From contig WTIQ01000384.1 in NCBI GenBank assembly GCA_011525185.1, forward strand, positions 1 to 8,083: DNA of 8,083 nt, written 5' to 3'. The position numbers and the translations under genes were made by a program. Below are positions 1 through 5,007 of this stretch, one piece after another. The notes beneath the pieces are model-generated. The model did no database searches, was not told where the DNA came from, and saw nothing but the letters and a program-made list of their open reading frames with translations. This DNA is from Paracoccaceae bacterium (GTDB lineage Bacteria; Pseudomonadota; Alphaproteobacteria; Rhodobacterales; Rhodobacteraceae). Numbering within the stretch: the first letter of the stretch is position 1; each line of letters begins with the position of its first letter.

Positions 1-1
1 G

Positions 2-847
2 ATTATTATTGTTATGACGCGTTGGAGCATTCGTGATTTGACTGCGAAGGTTTTGGCGAAGCAGAGTGAGAAGGGTGCGGATCAGTGGGACATTGTTGAG
101 TTTCCTGCGATCATGCCGTCTGGTGATCCGCTTTGGCCTGAGTTTTGGAGTTTAGACGAGCTTGAGAGTGTTAAGGCGTCTATTCCTGTGGGCAAGTGGA
201 ATGCTCAGTATATGCAGAATCCTACTGCGGAAGAGGGTGCGATTATTAAGCGAGAGTGGTGGAATATTTGGGAAAAGGATGATCCACCTGCATGCAGTTA
301 TATTATTCAAAGTTATGATACGGCTTTTAGTAAGGGCGACAGGGCGGACTATAGCGCGATTACGACTTGGGGCATTTTTCATTACGATGAGACGCGAGAG
401 GATCACATTGTATTGCTTGATGCTGTTAGGGGTCGTTGGGAGTTTCCAGAGTTAAAGCAGCAGGCGCATGAGTTGTATGAGTTATATGAGCCTGACATGA
501 TTCTTGTGGAGCAGAAGGCGAGTGGTATGCCGTTGACGCAGGAATTGCGTAGGATGGGTATTCCTGTGACGCCTTTTACGCCGAGCCGTGGCGCGGATAA
601 GTTTACGCGGATGCATGCGTGTGCGCCTGTGTTTGAGAGTGGTATGGTGTGGTGTCCTGACACGAATTTTGCTGATGAGGTTATGGAAGAATGCGCTGCA
701 TTTCCGAATGGTGAACATGATGACTTGGCGGATTCGATGACTCAGGCTATACTGCGTTTTAGGCAGGGTGGTTTTATCACCACTCCGAGCGACTATGACG
801 ATGAGGATGAACTGGCGTTTATGCGTCGAAAAAGGGAATATTACTGA
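2..847 (+). CDS. terL: Terminase large subunit, C-terminal part (5' end outside window)
   Basis: TerL is the ATP-driven motor and nuclease that cuts concatemeric phage DNA and pumps it through the portal. The frame is open from base 2, with no stop before the ATG at 14, so this is the 3' part of a longer gene and ATG14 is internal. Numbering from that Met, residues 1-4 (MTRW, preceded by hydrophobic residues) fit the coupling motif that follows Walker B. Residues 38-72 hold the family-like segment PLWPEFW ... WNAQYMQNPT. The RNase H-like nuclease follows: QSYDTAF (Asp102), ILVEQKASG (Glu166) and HDDLADS (Asp236, Asp237, Asp240) supply the acidic metal-binding residues. The Walker A and B motifs must lie upstream. 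The tail (260-277) is acidic, then basic. Lysine codons are almost all AAG (11 of 12), unlike the genes that follow. The TGA stop overlaps the next ATG by one base. Confidence 0.94.
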   Translation: MIIVMTRWSIRDLTAKVLAKQSEKGADQWDIVEFPAIMPSGDPLWPEFWSLDELESVKASIPVGKWNAQYMQNPTAEEGAIIKREWWNIWEKDDPPACSYIIQSYDTAFSKGDRADYSAITTWGIFHYDETREDHIVLLDAVRGRWEFPELKQQAHELYELYEPDMILVEQKASGMPLTQELRRMGIPVTPFTPSRGADKFTRMHACAPVFESGMVWCPDTNFADEVMEECAAFPNGEHDDLADSMTQAILRFRQGGFITTPSDYDDEDELAFMRRKREYY

Positions 848-1209
848 TGGCTGAAAAGCGTAAAAAGATTAAGCTAAAGAAAACTCGCGGCGGTGCGCAC
901 CAATATGGTTCTGAAGAAGATTTTCGTCGTCAGGCGGATAAGTTGCTTGATAAATTTCTGGCAGATCCTTTAGCCGACCCTGATTTTTTGGAAAAAAAGG
1001 CAATGTTTGAGGCTGGTAGGTATGGTGCCAGTGAGTTCTTAGACTCTGATGGTGATTTTGAAAGACTTATGTTGGGTTTTGCTAGAGAAGACGCCAAAAA
1101 AAGAAGGAATAGGCCAGTGAAAAAGGCCAAAGGTGGCGCGGTTCGCGCTTATCAAAATGGCGGTGCGGTTATGAAAGGCCGTGGCCCAAAATTCAAAGGA
1201 TCAAGATAA
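847..1209 (+). CDS. Small basic phage protein with Gly-Gly-Ala-Val repeats (unknown function)
   Basis: Not recognised as a protein of known function; 120 residues. The N-terminus (4-14) is a cluster of Lys and Arg. Residues 22-82 look helical and charged (EEDFRRQADKLLDKFL, then FERLMLGFAREDAKKRR). The C-terminal third is basic and Gly-rich, with GGAV at 96-99 and 105-108, and ends GRGPKFKGSR. The start overlaps the terL stop by one base (TGATG), with AGGGA at 833-837 nine bases upstream. Its place between terminase and portal, with a basic composition, would suit a small packaging, DNA-binding or virion-internal protein, but that is inference. It is unlikely to be the small terminase, which normally precedes terL and is more ordered. 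The F-K-G-S-R ending resembles the ends of the proteins encoded at 1209 and 4443. Confidence 0.85.
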   Translation: MAEKRKKIKLKKTRGGAHQYGSEEDFRRQADKLLDKFLADPLADPDFLEKKAMFEAGRYGASEFLDSDGDFERLMLGFAREDAKKRRNRPVKKAKGGAVRAYQNGGAVMKGRGPKFKGSR

Positions 1210-1427
1210 TGGCACATTGTGGTACTCCTAAAAAAATGAAAGCTGGTGGTCTTGTTGGCGGTCAACATAAATTGGACAAAAACAAAGACGGCAAAATCTC
1301 TGGAGCGGACTTCAAAATGATGGAGTACGGCGGAGAAGTTAAAAAGATGAAGTACGGCGGTGAGGTCGGCAAGTGCAGAGGCGGTGGTGCAGCTATCGCA
1401 GGAACTAAATTTACAGGATGTAAGTAA
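1209..1427 (+). CDS. Small Gly-rich protein with a single EF-hand-like loop
   Basis: A 72-residue protein of unknown role. Residues 23-34, DKNKDGKISGAD, match the EF-hand calcium loop: Asp1, Asn3, Asp5, Gly6, Ile8, Ser9, and Asp at position 12 where Glu is usual. The entering side is Gly-rich (GGLVGGQHKL), so this would be a lone dockerin-like loop rather than a full helix-loop-helix pair. Around it are Gly-Gly units: KAGGLVGG at 11-18, then a nine-residue tandem repeat (EYGGEVKKM, KYGGEVGKC). The tail is RGGGAAIAGTKFTGCK. Cysteines are at 4, 56 and 71. The start overlaps the previous stop (TAATG), and AAAGGA at 1195-1200 serves as ribosome binding site while also encoding the end of the previous protein. 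Calcium binding is predicted only from the loop pattern. From memory, similar small proteins occur in uncultured marine phages. Confidence 0.85.
   Translation: MAHCGTPKKMKAGGLVGGQHKLDKNKDGKISGADFKMMEYGGEVKKMKYGGEVGKCRGGGAAIAGTKFTGCK
1323..1376 (+). repeat. Two tandem 27-base units inside the EF-loop gene
   Basis: Two in-frame copies of nine codons encode EYGGEVKKM and KYGGEVGKC. The nine bases gtacggcgg recur exactly at 1325-1333 and 1352-1360, 27 bases apart. The copies differ at third positions (gga/ggt, gaa/gag, gtt/gtc), so the repeat is kept better in protein than in DNA, which suggests that the YGGEV unit itself is selected. Confidence 0.75.
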
Positions 1428-1861
1428 TGGCTAAAATCGTTATCAACATTGACATGGATGAACTTAGGTCTGGTATCAACCAAGTTGTTGATGACGATAT
1501 GTATGAGGCGGAAGAGGAGTTTATTTGTCCTCTTTCAACTCAAGATTCAGATTTAAACGATAAAAACCGTGAGTATGCCATACAGGAGTATGCTTACGGA
1601 CATTCTGTGAAGAATTGGGAAAAGAAGAAAGAAATCTGTGGAACTTGTGAATACTACAACATTCGCTCCAATATGCTTGATTGCATTGAAAATGGCATTG
1701 GGATGGATGAGGGTGATGAGGTTGGGTATTGTACGAAGTTAGATTTTACCTGCATGGCTGAGAATGTTTGCAATGCTTGGGAAAAGGGCGGTCCTATGAC
1801 TGACTTTGATGACATTGACGAACTTGAGCCAATCGAAGGCAACGAGAAGGACATTTTCTAA
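1427..1861 (+). CDS. Cys-rich protein, possible metal or Fe-S binding (unknown function)
   Basis: 144 residues. The N-terminal 70 are acidic (MDELRSG ... DDDMYEAEEEF). The C-terminal half holds a compact cysteine pattern: CGTCEYYN (Cys71, Cys74), LDC (Cys86), YCTKLDFTC (Cys102, Cys109), NVCNAWEKGGP (Cys115); Cys34 stands apart. The C-x2-C-Y-Y spacing and the C-x5-C followed by a Trp-Glu-x-Gly-Gly-Pro segment look like the small Cys-rich modules of phage proteins that are often compared with high-potential iron-sulfur or zinc-binding folds; this comparison is from memory and was not tested. It starts by a one-base overlap with the previous gene (TAATG; AGGA at 1415-1418) and ends by one with the portal gene, so it is probably translated in step with both. 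The tail is very acidic. No enzymatic function can be assigned. Confidence 0.85.
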   Translation: MAKIVINIDMDELRSGINQVVDDDMYEAEEEFICPLSTQDSDLNDKNREYAIQEYAYGHSVKNWEKKKEICGTCEYYNIRSNMLDCIENGIGMDEGDEVGYCTKLDFTCMAENVCNAWEKGGPMTDFDDIDELEPIEGNEKDIF

Positions 1862-4368
1862 TGGCTATAGAGCGAGGTCTAGGTGCGGGTGGGTTGCCCG
1901 AGGAGCCGATGGTTCCACAGGAGGCAACATTTGAAAATGTGATTGATTTAGCTGCACAGCCCGGAGTTACTGAGTTTGATGATGGTAGTGCCGTTGTGGG
2001 TGAGTATGAGGAGCCTATGGAGGCTCCTGTTAGCGTTCCATTTGATGGCAACTTGGCTGAGGTTATTGATGAAGCCGATTTAGGTTTGATTTCATCTGAT
2101 TTGATTGGTTCGATTGAGGATGATTTGTCTTCTCGTGAAGATTGGGAAGATACATATAAAACTGGCCTTGAGTTTTTGGGTATGAAGACTGAAGAGCGCA
2201 CAGAGCCTTTTGAGGGGTCTTCTGGCGTTATTCATCCACTATTGGCTGAGTCTGTTACGCAGTTTCAAGCGCAAGCGTATCGTGAGTTATTGCCTGCAAC
2301 TGGCCCTGTTCGCACGTCTGTTATTGGTGCGCAAAATGAGATGCTTGTAAAGCAGTCTGAGCGCGTCAAAGACTACATGAATTATATGATTACCTACAAG
2401 ATGGAGGAGTATGATCCTGAATTGGATCAAATGCTATTCTATCTTCCTGTTGTTGGTTCTACGTTTAAGAAAGTTTACTTTGATCCGTTAAAGCAACGTG
2501 CTGTTAGTAAGTTTATACACGCTGAAGACTTAATTGTGCCGTATGGCGCGATTGATTTGGTGTCTTCTCCGCGGATTACGCATAGAATTTCAATGGACTC
2601 TAATGAAATTCGCAAGATGCAGCTTGTTGGTTTTTATCGTGACATTGATTTGCCAACTTCTTCTGAGAGCGGTTCATATGGGTCTGATGAAGTTGAGGAA
2701 TCAATTGATGATATTCAGGGTGTTCATCCTAGCGGACCATCTGAAGAGTTAACTCTTTATGAGGTTCATACGAGCCTTGATATTCCGGGCTTTGAGGACA
2801 TGGGGGTTGACGGTCAGCCAACTGGCTTGAAGCTGCCTTACATTGTGACGATTGTTGCTGATTCTGGCGATGTTTTGTCTATTCGTCGCAATTACACCGA
2901 GATTGATCCGATTAAGAGCGCGAAGCAATATTTCGTGCATTATAAGTTTCTGCCCGGTCTGGGGTTCTATGGCCTTGGCTTGACGCATATGATTGGTGGA
3001 TTGGCGCAAGCTTCTACGTCTATTTTACGTCAGCTAATTGATGCAGGTACGCTCTCCAACTTGCCTGCGGGTTTTAAAGCTCGTGGTGCTCGCATTCGTG
3101 ATGAAGATGCTCCCCTACAGCCGGGTGAGTTCCGCGATGTTGATGTGGTTGGAGGCACCCTGCAAGGCTCTCTGATGCCTCTCCCCTTCAAGGAGCCTTC
3201 AGGGACGCTTTACAACCTTTTAGGCACTCTTGTGGACGCAGGACGCCGCTTTGCGTCTATGGCTGACTTGAAGGTTAGTGAGATGGGCGGTGAAACTCCT
3301 GTCGGCACAACGATGGCGATCATGGAGCGTGGGACAAAGGTTATGTCCGCGATTCACAAGCGCCTTCATTACTCGCAAAAAATTGAGTTTAAACTTCTGG
3401 CTCAGATTTTTTCAGAAACTGTTCAAGCATATCCATATCCAGCAGATATGCAGATGGGGCCTGAGATTTTTGTGCAAGACTTTGGGCCTCAGATTGATGT
3501 TTTGCCAGTTTCTGATCCAAACATCTTTTCGATGTCGCAACGTATTGCTTTGGCTCAAACTGAGCTACAGCTAGTTCAGTCTAATCCGCAGATACATGGT
3601 GGTCCACAGGGTCTGTACGCTGCTTATCGTAAGATGTATGAGGCGCTAGGCGTAACAAACATTGATGCGATATTGCCGCCCCCTCCACAGCCTCAACCAG
3701 TGAATCCATCAAAAGAAAATCAAAACGCTCTTATGGGCGCTCCTTTGCAGGCGTTTCCTGATCAAGATCATGAGGCGCACATTGAAGCGCATATGGCGAT
3801 TATGTCCACACCTGCGATGCAGTTGAATCCACAGGCTCTTGTTGCGCTTCAGGGGCATATTCAAGAGCACATTGGACTGCTTGCAGAAGGTCAGGCACAG
3901 CAGGAGATTATGTCTCAGATTCCACCAGAGCAAATGCAGATGATGCAGCAGCAGGCTCAAATGCAGCCTCCGCAAATGGGGCCTCAAGGACCTATGCCAC
4001 AAGACCCGATGCAAATGATGATGATGCAATTCAAGCCTCAAATAGATGCAAGAGCCGCGCAAATAGCGGCAGATATGACAGAGCAGCTTGTGCAGGCGAT
4101 GTCTCCAGAGGGACAAGAGGAAGATCCGTTAGTGGCAATCAGGCAGCAAGAATTGCAACTGAAAGCCGCAGATATGCAGCGTAAGCAAGATGAATTCGAA
4201 GCACGTCAGGAAATGGATCGTGAGAAAGAGCGTAATGATGTGCTAATCGCGCAGCAACGTATTGATGCTCAAGAAAAAGCTATAGATGAGCGTTCTCGCG
4301 TTGCTGAGGAACGCATTCAGACCCAGAGAGATATTGCTGCGGTGAATGCACAAATGAAAGGACAATAA
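1861..4368 (+). CDS. Portal protein (P22-like, long form)
   Basis: The portal forms the dodecameric ring at one capsid vertex through which TerL pumps DNA and to which the tail attaches. At 835 residues it is longer than the 725-residue P22 portal. The first 85 residues are acidic and probably flexible. The core has family-like segments: SSGVIHPLLAESVTQFQAQA (120-139), RELLPATGPVRT (141-152), LFYLPVVGSTFKKVYFDP (192-209), HAEDLIVPYGA (220-230), GLGFYGLGLTHMIGG (366-380), and the long helix region around RQLIDAGTLSNLPAGF (390-405). After a proline run (605-613), residues 684-725 are low complexity, rich in Met, Gln and Pro. Residues 755-832 are a charged helix likely to form the barrel or coiled coil that projects into the capsid. 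AAGGA at 1847-1851 lies nine bases before the start, which overlaps the previous stop (TAATG). The assignment as portal is secure; the exact subfamily is inferred from motif recall. Confidence 0.93.
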   Translation: MAIERGLGAGGLPEEPMVPQEATFENVIDLAAQPGVTEFDDGSAVVGEYEEPMEAPVSVPFDGNLAEVIDEADLGLISSDLIGSIEDDLSSREDWEDTYKTGLEFLGMKTEERTEPFEGSSGVIHPLLAESVTQFQAQAYRELLPATGPVRTSVIGAQNEMLVKQSERVKDYMNYMITYKMEEYDPELDQMLFYLPVVGSTFKKVYFDPLKQRAVSKFIHAEDLIVPYGAIDLVSSPRITHRISMDSNEIRKMQLVGFYRDIDLPTSSESGSYGSDEVEESIDDIQGVHPSGPSEELTLYEVHTSLDIPGFEDMGVDGQPTGLKLPYIVTIVADSGDVLSIRRNYTEIDPIKSAKQYFVHYKFLPGLGFYGLGLTHMIGGLAQASTSILRQLIDAGTLSNLPAGFKARGARIRDEDAPLQPGEFRDVDVVGGTLQGSLMPLPFKEPSGTLYNLLGTLVDAGRRFASMADLKVSEMGGETPVGTTMAIMERGTKVMSAIHKRLHYSQKIEFKLLAQIFSETVQAYPYPADMQMGPEIFVQDFGPQIDVLPVSDPNIFSMSQRIALAQTELQLVQSNPQIHGGPQGLYAAYRKMYEALGVTNIDAILPPPPQPQPVNPSKENQNALMGAPLQAFPDQDHEAHIEAHMAIMSTPAMQLNPQALVALQGHIQEHIGLLAEGQAQQEIMSQIPPEQMQMMQQQAQMQPPQMGPQGPMPQDPMQMMMMQFKPQIDARAAQIAADMTEQLVQAMSPEGQEEDPLVAIRQQELQLKAADMQRKQDEFEARQEMDREKERNDVLIAQQRIDAQEKAIDERSRVAEERIQTQRDIAAVNAQMKGQ
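3910..4035 (+). repeat. Met/Gln/Pro-rich low-complexity tract in the portal C-terminus
   Basis: Portal residues 684-725 are built mostly from Met, Gln and Pro (for example QMQMMQQQAQMQPPQMGP and DPMQMMMMQF). The DNA is a degenerate array of atg, cag/caa and cct/cca codons rather than an exact tandem repeat. The tract separates the portal core from the charged C-terminal helix and probably acts as a flexible linker. Confidence 0.7.
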
Positions 4369-4369
4369 T

Positions 4370-4693
4370 ATGGCTTCGTCAATACGAGAGAAAATGGCTG
4401 AACAAGAAAAAGCCAAGAAAGTTGCTCAAAGGGAGGCTGAACATGCCGTTAAAAAAGGGAAAAAGTCAGAAGACAATAAGCAGCAACGTGCGCAAGCTGA
4501 GGTCGGAGGGGCGTCCGCAAAAGCAAGCAGTAGCGATAGCCCTAAGTCAAGCGGGAAAGTCCGAGCGAGGACGAAAAAAGGTCACTTCGTCAAAGACGAC
4601 CCGAACACCCCAGAAAACGAAGCGTGGGTTGAAGAAAAGCCAAAGCCAAAGAAAAAAGCTCCAGCTAAAAAGAAAGCCAGTAAAAAAAGCTGA
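4370..4693 (+). CDS. Small Lys-rich protein with RARxKKGxFxxDDPxTP-type segment, overlapping gene (frame A)
   Basis: 107 residues, starting one base after the portal stop, with AAAGGA at 4357-4362 seven bases before the ATG. Residues 1-60 are polar (MASSIREKMAEQEKAKK, then Ala/Ser/Lys-rich) and resemble nothing I know. Residues 65-88, RARTKKGHFVKDDPNTP followed by ENEAWVEE, look like a segment I recall from small proteins of marine and cyanobacterial phages; its function is not known to me. The tail is a run of Lys, Pro and Ala resembling histone-like tails. From 4443 the DNA is also read in the +1 frame by another gene whose N-terminal 40 residues look family-like, exactly where this frame looks nondescript. 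Either both are true overlapping genes, or the segments are joined by frameshifting or by a sequence error. The good ribosome binding site supports real translation in this frame. Confidence 0.68.
   Translation: MASSIREKMAEQEKAKKVAQREAEHAVKKGKKSEDNKQQRAQAEVGGASAKASSSDSPKSSGKVRARTKKGHFVKDDPNTPENEAWVEEKPKPKKKAPAKKKASKKS
4431..4436 (+). promoter_or_regulatory. Strong Shine-Dalgarno GGGAGG that fixes the start at 4443
   Basis: GGGAGG (within AAAGGGAGG) ends six bases before ATG 4443. It lies inside the frame A gene. It selects ATG 4443 over the upstream in-frame TTG at 4422, which has no comparable signal, and is good evidence that the second frame is translated. Confidence 0.75.
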
Positions 4694-4757
4694 TGGTGGA
4701 GTGATTAGCAGATTTAGCAGAATTGCTAGACCCCAGAGATTCCAAGGTATTTTCTGA
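4443..4757 (+). CDS. Small basic protein MPLKKGKS... (frame B), overlapping gene with F-x-G-x-x tail
   Basis: 104 residues from ATG 4443, chosen because of GGGAGG six bases upstream and because MPLKKGKSQKTISSNVRKL, followed by EGRPQKQAVAIALSQAGKS (22-40), matches a small-protein type common in phage genomes (from memory; function unknown). Residues 45-80 (VTSSKTTRTPQKTKRG and on) are very basic and are the shifted reading of a family-like segment in frame A, so they may be unconstrained. The last 24 residues, KKADGGVISRFSRIARPQRF then QGIF, lie beyond the frame A stop and resemble the Gly-Gly plus F-x-G endings of the proteins at 847 and 1209. Three A-runs (4451-4457, 4574-4580, 4682-4688) sit in A_AAA_AAG/A register with this frame. 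The protein is very basic and probably binds nucleic acid or packs inside the virion, but that is inference. Confidence 0.78.
   Translation: MPLKKGKSQKTISSNVRKLRSEGRPQKQAVAIALSQAGKSERGRKKVTSSKTTRTPQKTKRGLKKSQSQRKKLQLKRKPVKKADGGVISRFSRIARPQRFQGIF
4574..4599 (+). other. Candidate -1 frameshift site A_AAA_AAG with downstream hairpin
   Basis: In frame B the codons read cgA AAA AAG, the same heptamer as the E. coli dnaX slippery site (4574-4580). Six bases later tcgtc (4587-4591) pairs with gacga (4595-4599) around an aaa loop. Slipping back one base would join frame B residues 1-46 to GHFVKDDPNTP of frame A and end at 4693, giving an 83-residue product that carries both family-like segments. A purine-rich gagga lies just upstream but is closer than the stimulatory Shine-Dalgarno of dnaX. 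The stem is only five pairs, so the stimulator is weak. Geometry is seen; function is inferred. Confidence 0.4.
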
Positions 4758-4790
4758 TTTTATGGTAATTATACTTGTGCTTTCCAAATA

Positions 4791-4809
4791 ATCGCATACT
4801 ATATGCGGT
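4791..4809 (+). promoter_or_regulatory. Inverted repeat / hairpin directly abutting the start codon at 4810
   Basis: cgcata (4793-4798) and tatgcg (4802-4807) are a perfect inverted repeat around cta. With a G-U and an A-U pair the stem extends to eight (4791-4798 with 4802-4809), ending on the base before ATG 4810. It lies in the only real gap of the window (4758-4809, 52 bases), and the downstream gene has no Shine-Dalgarno. It could be a translational control hairpin, a protein-binding operator, or part of a promoter region: TATACT at 4770-4775 resembles a -10 box but has no convincing -35. Confidence 0.45.
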
Positions 4810-5007
4810 ATGGACGCACTAAATCTTGCAGAATATCTCTTGAAAAACATACGTGAGCGTGATGTGCGTCTAAAAGACAAGCTCGCGGATGGTTCGATAC
4901 AGACTTTTGAGGAGTATCGGTACATCGTAGGCGAAATACGCGGAATGTCCTACGTTGAACAAGAAATCAAAACCGCGATGAAAGGCATAGAGTACGCAGA
5001 TGACTAA
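4810..5007 (+). CDS. Small helical phage protein (unknown function)
   Basis: 65 residues, predicted largely helical and charged: MDALNLAEYLLKNIRERD, then LADGSIQTFEEYRYIVGEIRG at 25-45, then YVEQEIKTAMKG. From memory it resembles a short protein often placed between portal and scaffold or co-chaperonin genes in marine phages; no function is known to me. The size and helix-turn-helix-like spacing could suit a small structural or regulatory protein, but no DNA-binding motif is clear. The ATG at 4810 is chosen because the homologous-looking MDAL-x-LAEYLL begins there and there is no other start nearby. It lacks a Shine-Dalgarno and is preceded immediately by an inverted repeat. Its last eight bases overlap the start of the co-chaperonin gene, so the two are probably translationally coupled. 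Confidence 0.85.
   Translation: MDALNLAEYLLKNIRERDVRLKDKLADGSIQTFEEYRYIVGEIRGMSYVEQEIKTAMKGIEYADD

Noticed and set aside
14..16. ATG at 14 as the true start of terL
   Set aside because: The frame is open to base 2, and the ATG falls inside the coupling motif; the ATPase half must lie upstream.
1794..2201. Minus-strand open frame of 135 residues across the portal start
   Set aside because: Antisense to the acidic portal N-terminus; Ser/Pro-rich with no recognisable motif; the operon is entirely on the + strand.
3709..4116. Minus-strand open frame of 135 residues, rich in Leu and His
   Set aside because: It mirrors the Met/Gln/Pro codons of the portal tail; composition-driven, with no ribosome binding site.
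4422..4442. Upstream in-frame TTG as start of the frame B gene
   Set aside because: ATG 4443 has GGGAGG six bases upstream and begins the family-like MPLKKGKS sequence; the TTG has no matching signal.
4693..4757. Rho-independent terminator after the overlapping genes
   Set aside because: No GC-rich stem followed by a T-run was found; the region is coding in frame B.
4770..4775. TATACT as a -10 promoter box
   Set aside because: Five of six bases match the consensus, but no -35 is found at 15-18 bases; kept only as a remark in the hairpin entry.
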